From positions 106,154 to 170,153 of the forward strand of contig NZ_MOBX01000004.1 in assembly GCF_003732425.1 (NCBI RefSeq): a DNA stretch of 64,000 bases, in the 5' to 3' direction. Positions 47,279 through 55,296 of this stretch are shown in pieces (the first letter of the stretch is position 1; every line of letters begins with the position of its first letter). Position numbers and translations under genes: made by a program. The notes below the pieces were generated by a model. It was not told the origin of the DNA and ran no database searches. It worked only from the letters and a program-made list of their open reading frames with translations. The stretch comes from Pseudomonas fluorescens (GTDB taxonomy: Bacteria; Pseudomonadota; Gammaproteobacteria; Pseudomonadales; Pseudomonadaceae).

Positions 47279-48697
47279 GTGGCCGTTGATATCGAAGATA
47301 GCCGCTCTGCGCGCTTTGCCCTGCGCTGTTCAAGTTTTGCCGAACGCTGGTTTCCCGACTCCTGGGTATTCGCCGCACTCGCGGTGATCATCGTCGCTTT
47401 GGCCACGCTGGCCATGGGCGCCAAACCCACCGATGCGGCGATGGCCTTCGGTGACGGGTTCTGGAGCCTGATTCCGTTCACCATGCAGATGGCCTTCGTA
47501 GTGATCGGCGGCTACGTGGTCGCCAGTTCGCCGCCTGCCGTGAAACTGATTGATCGCCTGGCACGCATCCCGAAGAACGGTCGTTCCGCTGTGGCCTGGG
47601 TCGCGTTGATCTCGATGGTCGCCTCGCTGCTCAACTGGGGCCTGTCGCTGGTGTTCGGCGGTTTGCTGGTGCGTGCCCTCGCTCGTCGCAGCGATCTGAA
47701 AATGGATTACCGCGCCGCCGGTGCTGCGGCTTATCTGGGCCTTGGCGCGGTGTGGGCCTTGGGCTTGTCATCGTCGGCTGCGCAGTTGCAGGCCAACCCC
47801 GCTAGCCTGCCGCCGTCGATCCTGTCGATCACCGGGGTGATTCCGTTCACCGAAACGATTTTCCTCTGGCAGTCCGGCGTCATGCTGCTGGCGCTGATCG
47901 TGATCTCGATCATCATCGCCTACGCCACCGCCCCCGGGCCGAACTCGGCGCGCGACGCCAAGGCCTGCGGTGTCGACCCGGCCTTCAACCTGCCACCGCT
48001 GCAACCGCGCACCCGTCCGGGTGAATGGCTGGAGCACAGTCCGTTGCTGATCATCGTCCTGGTGCTGTTGGCGGCGGGGTGGCTGTTCCATGAGTTCTCG
48101 AGCAAACCGGCAATCACCGCGATCTCCGGACTGAACACCTACAATTTCCTGTTCATCATGCTCGGCGCGCTGCTGCACTGGCGCCCGCGCAGCTTCCTCG
48201 ATGCCGTGGCCCGCGCCGTACCGACCACCACCGGCGTGTTGATCCAGTTCCCGCTGTACGGCTCGATTGCCGCGCTGATGACCACGGTCAAAGGCGCCGA
48301 CGCGCAAACCCTGGCGCACCACATCTCGACGTTCTTCGTCAGCATTGCCTCCCACGACACCTATGCGCTGCTGATGGGCGTGTATTCGGCGATTCTCGGT
48401 TTCTTCATTCCGTCCGGCGGCGGCAAGTGGATCATCGAGGCGCCGTATGTGATGCAAGTCGCCAATGACCTGCAATACCACCTCGGCTGGGCAGTGCAGA
48501 TCTACAACGCGGCGGAAGCGTTGCCGAATTTGATCAACCCGTTCTACATGCTGCCGCTGCTGGGCGTGCTGGGCTTGAAAGCGCGGGACCTGATCGGCTT
48601 CTCTTTCGTGCAGTTGCTGGTGCACACGCCGCTGGTGCTGGTGTTGCTGTGGGCACTGGGGACGACATTGGCGTATACGCCGCCGGTGATGCCGTAA
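47279..48697 (+). CDS. atoE: Short-chain fatty acid transporter, AtoE type
   Basis: A 472-residue inner-membrane protein of the AtoE/TIGR00366 family with about 12 helices: ERWFPDSWVFAALAVIIVAL, TMQMAFVVIGGYVVASSP, NWGLSLVFGGLLVRALARR and IPSGGGKWIIEAPYVMQVA are family landmarks. It would take up butyrate, acetoacetate or related acids. GTG start at 47279 with GAGG upstream. No ato catabolic genes adjoin it, so it is a stand-alone transporter. Confidence 0.9.
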   Translation: MAVDIEDSRSARFALRCSSFAERWFPDSWVFAALAVIIVALATLAMGAKPTDAAMAFGDGFWSLIPFTMQMAFVVIGGYVVASSPPAVKLIDRLARIPKNGRSAVAWVALISMVASLLNWGLSLVFGGLLVRALARRSDLKMDYRAAGAAAYLGLGAVWALGLSSSAAQLQANPASLPPSILSITGVIPFTETIFLWQSGVMLLALIVISIIIAYATAPGPNSARDAKACGVDPAFNLPPLQPRTRPGEWLEHSPLLIIVLVLLAAGWLFHEFSSKPAITAISGLNTYNFLFIMLGALLHWRPRSFLDAVARAVPTTTGVLIQFPLYGSIAALMTTVKGADAQTLAHHISTFFVSIASHDTYALLMGVYSAILGFFIPSGGGKWIIEAPYVMQVANDLQYHLGWAVQIYNAAEALPNLINPFYMLPLLGVLGLKARDLIGFSFVQLLVHTPLVLVLLWALGTTLAYTPPVMP

Positions 48698-48726
48698 ACC
48701 GGATCTACCAGGCTAAGTCATTCCCC

Positions 48727-48753
48727 TGTGGGAGCCAGCCTGCTGGCTCCCAC
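48727..48753. repeat. Single short REP-like palindrome
   Basis: GGGAGCCAGCCTGCTGGCTCCC, a solitary arm variant of the GGGAGC...GCTCCC family, between atoE and the phosphatase gene. Confidence 0.7.
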
Positions 48754-48853
48754 CATTGTTTTACTCAACGTTAAGCTGTCACCCAACCGTCACATCTCCT
48801 TGTTAGCGTCCGCCCGAAACATACTGAAACATTTACGCAAAACGGGCTGAGAG

Positions 48854-50554
48854 ATGATCGACGATACAGACGGCACTGACGCACCCTCCGCAGACTCCGA
48901 TAACCCCACTGACACCAGCCGCCGCCGCTTTCTCGGAGGCGTCGCGGTATTGGGTGTCGGTGCAACACTGGCCGGGTGCGGCAATACCACCGAGCAACCG
49001 GGCAAACCGGTCGAGCGCCCACTCACGCCTGCCGAACTGGACAAGGCCCTGCGCGATCAAGTGAAAACCGTGGTGGTGATCTACGCCGAGAACCGCAGTT
49101 TCAACAACCTCTTCGGTGATTTCCCCGGCGTCGAAAAGCCGCTGGCCGCGCTCAAGCCCGCCGACTATCAACAACGCGATCGCGACGGCTCGCTGCTGCA
49201 AACCCTGCCGCCCGTTTGGGGCGGTGTGCTGCAGATCGGCCCGCAAACCGTCGATGGCGTGACCTACCCCAGCGCCACGCAGTTTCAGGAAAACCTGCCC
49301 AACGCACCGTTCGCCCTCAAAGGCCCGAATGGCGAGGACTTGCCGTTCGGTCTGGTCACCCGCGACTTGTGGCACGTGTTCTATCAGAACCAGATGCAGA
49401 TCAATGGCGGCAAGAACGACGGTTTTGTCGCTTGGGCCGACTCCGGCGGCTTGACCATGGGCCACTACGCACAGAGCCGCTATTCCCTGCGCCTGTGGGA
49501 CGTCGCTCGGGAGTTCGTGCTGTGCGACAACTTCTTTCAGGGCGCCTTCGGTGGCTCGTTCCTAAATCACCAATACCTGATCAGCGCCACTGCGCCGTAT
49601 TACCCGGACGCTGCCAACTCGGTGGCCAAGTCGCAGATCGCCGCGCTGCAAAGCGATGATCCGAGCGACCCGCGCCTCAAGCCGCTGGAGCAATCGCCGG
49701 CCAGCGCCATGAGCGGCCCGCCGCAGTTCGGCCCGAGTGCGTTGACCCCGGACGGCTTCGGCGTCAACACCCTCGCCCCGCCCTACTGGCCGACGTGGAT
49801 TCGCGACCCTGAGCGCCCGGCGTATTCGAAAGCGGATCTGCCCAACGTGATGGTGCCGCAGACCCACGAACACATCGGCGACAAGCTGTCGAAAAAGCAC
49901 ATTGATTGGGCATGGTATGCCGGCGCGTGGCAGACGACGCTGGAGCAGTACAAGGATTCCGCGGGCATTCCGAAAATCCCCAACTTCCAGTATCACCATC
50001 AGCCGCTCAACTACTTCAAGCAGCAAGGCCCGGAGAATCCGGACGAGCGCAATAAACGCCTGCGCGATGCCGGCCTGGGGGATGAGTCGAGCACCAACAA
50101 GTTCTTCGCCGATGCCGAAGCGGGCAAGTTGCCGGCGGTGAGTTTCTACAAACCCCAGGGCAACCTGAACATGCACGCCGGTTACGCCGATGTGGCCTCC
50201 GGTGACCGGCACATCGTGCGTGCGCTGAAGGTGTTGCGCGAAAGTCCGCAGTGGCAAAACATGGTGGTGATCGTCACGGTCGACGAGAACGGCGGCTGGT
50301 GGGATCACGTCGCACCGCCCAAGGGCGATCGTTGGGGGCCAGGCTCACGAGTGCCGGCGCTGGTGGTATCGCCGTTTGCGCGCAAGGGCACGGTTGATCA
50401 CACGGTCTACGACACGGCATCGATTCTGCGGTTGATCACCCGTGTCTTCCAGCTGGAAACCCTCGACGGTCTCAAGCAACGTGACGAGGCGATGGTTGCC
50501 CGGGGTCAGAAACCCATGGGCGATTTGACCAATGCCCTGCATTTTCCGGCCTGA
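48854..50554 (+). CDS. Tat-exported acid phosphatase / phospholipase C-like phosphoesterase
   Basis: A 566-residue phosphoesterase. The N-terminus has a twin-arginine motif SRRRFLGG (residues about 22-29), a hydrophobic stretch and an LAGC, so it is Tat-exported and possibly lipidated. The core shows VVIYAENRSFNNLFGDFPG (metal and nucleophile region), NDGFVAWADSGGLTMGHY and the C-terminal VDENGGWWDHVAPP with metal ligands, as in the AcpA/PLC superfamily. Probably releases phosphate from esters in the periplasm or outside. Substrate and Pho control were not established; I saw no Pho box. Confidence 0.85.
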   Translation: MIDDTDGTDAPSADSDNPTDTSRRRFLGGVAVLGVGATLAGCGNTTEQPGKPVERPLTPAELDKALRDQVKTVVVIYAENRSFNNLFGDFPGVEKPLAALKPADYQQRDRDGSLLQTLPPVWGGVLQIGPQTVDGVTYPSATQFQENLPNAPFALKGPNGEDLPFGLVTRDLWHVFYQNQMQINGGKNDGFVAWADSGGLTMGHYAQSRYSLRLWDVAREFVLCDNFFQGAFGGSFLNHQYLISATAPYYPDAANSVAKSQIAALQSDDPSDPRLKPLEQSPASAMSGPPQFGPSALTPDGFGVNTLAPPYWPTWIRDPERPAYSKADLPNVMVPQTHEHIGDKLSKKHIDWAWYAGAWQTTLEQYKDSAGIPKIPNFQYHHQPLNYFKQQGPENPDERNKRLRDAGLGDESSTNKFFADAEAGKLPAVSFYKPQGNLNMHAGYADVASGDRHIVRALKVLRESPQWQNMVVIVTVDENGGWWDHVAPPKGDRWGPGSRVPALVVSPFARKGTVDHTVYDTASILRLITRVFQLETLDGLKQRDEAMVARGQKPMGDLTNALHFPA

Positions 50555-50673
50555 AAACCAGCCCTGCGAGTTTGCGCAAAAATCTGCCAATGACGGCTTC
50601 TCTGTCAAACGCGACTGATCCACTATGAGGCGCCCCCGACACGCGGGGAACCCACGCTGAAAAGGATCTGAGC

Positions 50674-51846
50674 ATGTTCAAACTCGCAGGACTCACTCTC
50701 GCCGCGCTCACACTGAGCGCCGCCGCCCACGCCGATGTCGATCTGAAACTGGGCAGCACCGAACGCGTCACGCGCCTCTTCGCCTACCCCAACAACTGCA
50801 GCGTGATCTGCTTCCGCAACTGGACGCTGGAACAGACCGTCGCCCATTACCTGAACCAAAGCGTGCAACGCGATGGTTATGCCGATGCCAAAGTGCTGGT
50901 CAAGACCGACAACGGCCAGCTCTACGCCGAGATCACTGGCGTGCCGAAGGATTACGACAAACCGCTGTCGGCGCTGCTGGACGCGGGAGATCTGGCCTAC
51001 ACCGGCGCCAGCAAGCTCAATGCCGATGGCAAATGGGCCTACAGCTGGTACCTGTTCCTGCCGCTGGGCATGGCCCTGGAAAACCGTAAAAGTGTCGAGT
51101 TGCTGCACTTCCCGCCGGATTACTCGCTGACCCAGGCGCAGGATTATCTGCGTTCGAACACCACCGATCGCTGGGCGACGCTGCTGACCGACAACGGCAT
51201 TCCTGCTGACCAGACGCCAGCGTTCCAGACCATTATCGACATCGCCCCCATCGCTGCGCCGTCCAACGCCGGCAGTGATCTGGAAGGCGTGTATGACTAC
51301 TTCAAGGACTACCAGACCACCCTGGTCAAACAGTTCAGCCAGACCGCCAGCGGCACGACACTGCCGATGGTCGCGTTTGGCGCGCCGGTGCGTAACTGGA
51401 TCAAGCAGCAATACGGGCCCACCGTGAATGTCTTGGGCCTGGCGACGATCAGCCCGAGCGCAGGTGTGAGCGTGCCGGTGCTGGGTTCCAACCACCCGAG
51501 CTACATCTGGTACGCCGCTGACCCGGAAAGCTACACCGGCGACGACGCACAGGCCAAGGCTGATGCTGCGGGCCTGAAAGTCATGGGCCAGGATTTGAGC
51601 GCGGCCTGCTGGCAGGCGGGCATGGGCAGCAAACCGGGCAGCGATGCACAGGCCACTCTCAACAGTTGCACGCAGACGTGGCAAGTGACGCAGAAAGTCA
51701 AAACTTGCGAGTTGTTCTACACCTCGATCCGCAACCTGACCCCGGAACAGGCCGTCGCCAAGTGCGCAACCACCCCGATCAAGGCCCAACTGAAACTACT
51801 GCAAGCTCCCCAGCCCGCCACCGCCGTTCCCGCCCCGCATCTGTAA
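50674..51846 (+). CDS. Secreted hypothetical protein
   Basis: A 390-residue protein with a clear Sec signal (MFKLAGLTLAALTLSAAAHA) and AAGGAT before the ATG. The mature part has paired cysteines (NNCSVICF near residue 42; SAACWQ, NSCTQTW, KTCELFY, AKCATT near the C-terminus), suggesting disulfides in the periplasm or outside. It follows the Tat phosphatase by 119 bases on the same strand. I do not recognise the family. Confidence 0.8.
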   Translation: MFKLAGLTLAALTLSAAAHADVDLKLGSTERVTRLFAYPNNCSVICFRNWTLEQTVAHYLNQSVQRDGYADAKVLVKTDNGQLYAEITGVPKDYDKPLSALLDAGDLAYTGASKLNADGKWAYSWYLFLPLGMALENRKSVELLHFPPDYSLTQAQDYLRSNTTDRWATLLTDNGIPADQTPAFQTIIDIAPIAAPSNAGSDLEGVYDYFKDYQTTLVKQFSQTASGTTLPMVAFGAPVRNWIKQQYGPTVNVLGLATISPSAGVSVPVLGSNHPSYIWYAADPESYTGDDAQAKADAAGLKVMGQDLSAACWQAGMGSKPGSDAQATLNSCTQTWQVTQKVKTCELFYTSIRNLTPEQAVAKCATTPIKAQLKLLQAPQPATAVPAPHL

Positions 51847-51902
51847 TCGCCTGAAGCGATCCCGTGTCAGCGAAGGCTGACGCGGGAACGTGTCTAAATC
51901 GC

Positions 51903-51918
51903 CTGTCAGATCTGACAG
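51903..51918. promoter_or_regulatory. 16-bp perfect palindrome upstream of the SET gene
   Basis: CTGTCAGATCTGACAG, 106 bases before the SET-domain ATG; a further CTGACAG half occurs at 51971-51977. A dimeric regulator site is likely. Just upstream a CCCGTGTCAGC / GCTGACGCGGG hairpin (51861-51887) probably ends the preceding transcript. Confidence 0.5.
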
Positions 51919-51994
51919 TAGACCGGCTATACCTAATACGACAGGATTGGATCCAGATAGCCATGCAGTACTGACAGGACGTCAACCCAAGGAA

Positions 51995-52013
51995 GTCGCA
52001 AAACCTTTGCGAC
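51995..52013 (+). promoter_or_regulatory. Hairpin abutting the SET gene ribosome-binding site
   Basis: GTCGCAAA, ACC loop, TTTGCGAC: a perfect eight-base-pair stem ending one base before the AAGGA Shine-Dalgarno of the SET-domain gene. It could expose or block the ribosome site or act as an operator. Confidence 0.45.
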
Positions 52014-52023
52014 AAGGACTGAT

Positions 52024-52548
52024 ATGAATATCCACGCTATGGCGCAATCGGCGCCACGCGATACTGAAGGTATTTACCCCTTCGCCGGTTTGCCCGTGCG
52101 ACTGGGGTTTCCCGCCAGGGCCGATTTCGAAATCATCCACGATGCGCACGCCAGCCCTATGGGGGTCGCGGCGCGGCGTGAGTTTCAGCAAAGCCATCGG
52201 ATGTGCCGGGTGTCCGGGCAACTACTGCCCTATCGCTGCCGACAGACCCGACAAATGCTGACGGGCATCCACATTTACGATCCGCGCTTTTGCGGTTTGA
52301 TCGAACACGCGTGCGACCCCAATGTATTTCTCGACATGAGCGAGCTGTGGCTATGGACGTTGAAAGATATCCACAGGGGGGAACGGCTGACCATGGACTA
52401 CGCCACCACCGAGGACAAACTGCTGCATCAGTTTGCCTGCGGCTGCGGAGCCAAACACTGCCGAGGGTGGATCACCGGTTACGACGAACCACCCAGCATC
52501 GAGGGCCACCACTTTCTACAGCGCTGGCGGCACTCGGGTTTGCGCTGA
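52024..52548 (+). CDS. SET-domain protein-lysine methyltransferase
   Basis: A 174-residue compact SET protein. EHACDPNVFL (His95 to Asn100) is the SAM- and knot-forming NHSCxPN motif; GERLTMDYATTED contains the catalytic-type Tyr126; a post-SET zinc motif CGCGAKHCRG (Cys139, Cys141, Cys146, probably with Cys97) completes the active site. The pre-SET region is minimal. SET domains are eukaryotic chromatin-type enzymes found sporadically in bacteria. The target lysine protein is unknown. Palindromes in its leader suggest specific control. Confidence 0.88.
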   Translation: MNIHAMAQSAPRDTEGIYPFAGLPVRLGFPARADFEIIHDAHASPMGVAARREFQQSHRMCRVSGQLLPYRCRQTRQMLTGIHIYDPRFCGLIEHACDPNVFLDMSELWLWTLKDIHRGERLTMDYATTEDKLLHQFACGCGAKHCRGWITGYDEPPSIEGHHFLQRWRHSGLR

Positions 52549-52557
52549 GAGCGTTCG

Positions 52558-53202
52558 TTACAGCGCGCCAACCGGACGCAAACGGTATTGCGGCGGCAAT
52601 TGCTCGAAACCACTGATGGTGGTGTTCAGGCTTTTCCAGCGGCCGTCCTTGATGCCGTAGATGCAACCGTGGATCGACAGGCTCTGCCCGCGATGCCAGG
52701 CGTTCTGGATGATGCTGGTGTGGGCGACGTTGGCCACTTGCTGGACCACGTTGAGTTCGCAGAGACGATCGACCTGCTCTTCTTCAGTCGGCAACTTCGC
52801 CAGTTCTTCACGTTTTTCGTAGTACAGATCGCGGATCGAACGCAGCCAGCCGTCGATCAGACCGAACTGGCGATCCTGCATCGAGGCGCGTACACCGCCG
52901 CAGCCGTAGTGGCCGGTGACGAGAATGTGTTTGACCTTGAGCACGTCGACCGCGTACTGGATCACCGACAGGCAGTTGAGGTCGGTGTGCAGCACCACGT
53001 TGGCGACGTTGCGGTGCACAAACAGATCGCCCGGCAGCATGCCGACGATCTCGTTGGCCGGCACACGTGCGTCGGAACAGCCGATCCACAGATATTCCGG
53101 CGTTTGCTGGCGCGCCAGCTTGGCGAAGAAATCCGGATCTTCCTTGGTGATCGCGTCAGCCCAACGCTCGTTGTTATCAATCAGGTCTTGTAAGTCGTGC
53201 AT
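52558..53202 (-). CDS. can: Beta-carbonic anhydrase
   Basis: A 214-residue zinc enzyme interconverting CO2 and bicarbonate. Zinc ligands Cys42 and Asp44 (GCSDARVPANE), His98 and Cys101 (HYGCGG) are all present, with Arg46 paired to Asp44. The start at 53202 (MHDLQDLIDNNERWA) is preferred over a GTG/ATG five codons upstream. It converges with the SET gene, nine bases apart. It matches the PA4676 position in P. aeruginosa. Confidence 0.95.
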   Translation of the reverse strand: MHDLQDLIDNNERWADAITKEDPDFFAKLARQQTPEYLWIGCSDARVPANEIVGMLPGDLFVHRNVANVVLHTDLNCLSVIQYAVDVLKVKHILVTGHYGCGGVRASMQDRQFGLIDGWLRSIRDLYYEKREELAKLPTEEEQVDRLCELNVVQQVANVAHTSIIQNAWHRGQSLSIHGCIYGIKDGRWKSLNTTISGFEQLPPQYRLRPVGAL

Positions 53203-53344
53203 GCTGTAAGGCCTCAAGAAAGATGCGCTGCTTTGACAGACGACCGCCCGTCGAGGTCACGCCAGAATCGCAAAGTGATTTCGTGGGAATTCTCGTGTGC
53301 CCGGTGAGTCCACCTTAGTAAGGCCCACAGTATGAGGATTTGCC

Positions 53345-53749
53345 ATGACTGATTCACGACGCCCTTTTGACGCGGTGCAACCGGAACCTATCGATGATAA
53401 CGAAGACCGGATGGGTTCGGTGCATGAGCTGGATTTCGATGAAGACCAACCCAGCGCGAAAATCGGTGATGAGATCCCGGAGCGTGAACGCGAGCAGTTG
53501 ATGCCGAACGAACGGGTGCGTGAGGCCGGGTTAACCGGCGCATCGACCGCTGACCATGAACCCACAGACGATGACATGAGCCCGGAAACGCTGATTCATG
53601 AAGATGGCGCGCGGGATGCCGAAGAGGCCGGGGAAGGCAATCAGGCCGATTGGGATCTGAGCATTGTCGATGAAGATGACATTGGCGGTGGCAATGGGCT
53701 GGATGAGGCGGAACTGGCGCGGCGTGATCCGCTGGATGGCAATCGCTGA
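53345..53749 (+). CDS. Acidic conserved hypothetical protein
   Basis: A 134-residue, strongly acidic, probably disordered protein (about a third Asp and Glu) beginning MTDSRRPFDAVQPEPIDDN, with GAGGA upstream. Low-complexity DEDD-type stretches and no globular core are seen. Homologues in pseudomonads have been labelled serine kinase/phosphatase, but no kinase motif is visible here, so I treat it as unknown. Confidence 0.75.
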   Translation: MTDSRRPFDAVQPEPIDDNEDRMGSVHELDFDEDQPSAKIGDEIPEREREQLMPNERVREAGLTGASTADHEPTDDDMSPETLIHEDGARDAEEAGEGNQADWDLSIVDEDDIGGGNGLDEAELARRDPLDGNR

Positions 53750-53770
53750 TCACATGAACTGAAACACGCT

Positions 53771-53854
53771 CCCTGTAGGAGCTGCCGAAGGCTGCGATCT
53801 TTTGATCTTGTTTCGTAAGATCAAAAGATCGCAGCCTTCGGCAGCTCCTACAGG
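53771..53854. repeat. REP-like inverted repeat pair
   Basis: Almost perfect 36-base arms, CTGTAGGAGCTGCCGAAGGC... and inverse, around TTGTTTCGTAA. It is the cleanest copy of the family also seen at 224-314 and 4692-4772. Confidence 0.9.
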
Positions 53855-53857
53855 TAA

Positions 53858-54310
53858 TCAGTCAACCAAAGTGCAGGCCATGACCACGGCGTCTTCACGC
53901 CCCCCCACCGCCGGATAATAATCCCGACGCCGGCCAATCTCGTTGAAGCCATAGCGCTCGTACAATTTGAACGCCGCCGTATTGCTGTCGCGCACTTCCA
54001 GAAAACATTCCCGAGCGTCAGCCTTGTAGGCAATCGACATCAGATGCTCCAGCAACGTCAGCCCCAGCCCACGCCCCTGATTTTCCGGTTTGACGGTAAT
54101 GTTGAGCAGATGCGCCTCATCCAGAATGATCTGCACCACTCCGTGCCCGACCTGCTGCTGGCCTTCGAACATCAGCCAGATCTGGTATTTGCCCAGGCCG
54201 TCGAGAAAAATCCCCCGGGTCCACGGGTGGCTGTAAGCGGCGTACTCGATTTTCAGCACGGTTTCCAGATCCGCCTCGGTCATCGGGCGGAACGATACAG
54301 CGTCACTCAT
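53858..54310 (-). CDS. rimI: Ribosomal protein S18-alanine N-acetyltransferase
   Basis: GNAT acetyltransferase of 150 residues acetylating the N-terminus of ribosomal protein S18. The acetyl-CoA motif VKPENQGRGLGLTLLEHLM lies at residues about 76-94; ECFLEVRDSNTAAFKLYERYGFNEIGRRRDYYP is the conserved RimI C-terminus. It overlaps holD by eight bases, the ancient holD-rimI pairing known from E. coli. Confidence 0.95.
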   Translation of the reverse strand: MSDAVSFRPMTEADLETVLKIEYAAYSHPWTRGIFLDGLGKYQIWLMFEGQQQVGHGVVQIILDEAHLLNITVKPENQGRGLGLTLLEHLMSIAYKADARECFLEVRDSNTAAFKLYERYGFNEIGRRRDYYPAVGGREDAVVMACTLVD

Positions 54311-55091
54311 TCGATTCTTTCCAGCGCGCCATCAGCCGACGCATGGCTTGCCACACAGCGGCCTTGCGCTGTGGCTCTTCCATTAACAATTCCAGACCGG
54401 GAATGGCCCAGGCCGAACCCAGACCCTCGATCTGCAATTCACGATTGAATGCTTCGGCGTCCGCTTCACCGGCAAAACGCACCGCCGGCAGGCCGATCAG
54501 CCACAGGCAGGCGCACGGCGCGGCTTCCATTTGCACGGAAAGGAAACCCTGGACGAAATCACGCGCCGCTTCCGGGCCTTGATCCATCGTGCCGCGATTG
54601 AGCCACGGCCAGCGCACTGGCTCGCCGACGATTTGCGGCGCATCCGGCAGACCGGCGGCACGCAGCATGTCTTTGAGCAACAGATAGGCCGGATCGCGGC
54701 TCTGGAAGGCTTCGCCTGTGGGTAACTCGACCAGCAGCAGGCAACGCCCGGCGCGCAGCAGTTGCAGGGCGAAACGCGGCGGCGGCACCGGTGCCGGTTT
54801 GGCGACCACCGGCGTGTCATCGACCACTTCCACCGGTTTGGCACCGTTGCGGGTGCTCGCCAGCGAAGGCCGCGGCACTTCGATTTTCGGCCGTTCGACC
54901 GGACGAGCGGTAGCCGTTTGCACCGGCGCTTCGGCCTGCGGCGCAAGCACGACCGGCGCTTCTACCTCGGGCTCGGGCATGTCCAGCAGCTCGGGCCGCG
55001 ACGGTGCGGCGAAGGGCAATTCGGTGCGCGGCAGCCAATTGACCACCTGCATGGCGTTCAAATAGGCGCGGCGGCGGGACTCGATAAGCAA
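54303..55091 (-). CDS. holD: DNA polymerase III psi subunit (pseudomonad-type)
   Basis: A 262-residue protein. Segments RRRAYLNAMQVVNWLPRTELPFA (N-terminus, the chi-binding-type region) and FALQLLRAGRCLLLVELPTGEAF are conserved; between them lies a Pro- and Val-rich linker (residues about 40-105). Pseudomonad psi is longer and very divergent from E. coli HolD and was once overlooked; its gene adjoins rimI as here. It bridges the clamp loader and chi/SSB. The start is uncertain: TTG at 55091 keeps the conserved RRRAYL; ATG at 55052 would remove it. Some annotations call such proteins TonB-like because of the linker. Confidence 0.68.
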   Translation of the reverse strand: MLIESRRRAYLNAMQVVNWLPRTELPFAAPSRPELLDMPEPEVEAPVVLAPQAEAPVQTATARPVERPKIEVPRPSLASTRNGAKPVEVVDDTPVVAKPAPVPPPRFALQLLRAGRCLLLVELPTGEAFQSRDPAYLLLKDMLRAAGLPDAPQIVGEPVRWPWLNRGTMDQGPEAARDFVQGFLSVQMEAAPCACLWLIGLPAVRFAGEADAEAFNRELQIEGLGSAWAIPGLELLMEEPQRKAAVWQAMRRLMARWKESNE

Positions 55092-55296
55092 GGGTCGGCC
55101 ACTTGTGGATAACTGAAGTGCGCTGATTCTACCGCCCTTCGCTCAAGATCGCCCGTTGTTGATCGATAGACTTGACCAATACCCTTTGCCGCCACGCATT
55201 ACCCATAGAAAGCAACAGTCCGTCCCAAGAGTGAATCGCATCCTTCGTGATGCAGTACAATCGCCGCTTTTCATTGCCAACCAGCCGGGCATTCCG

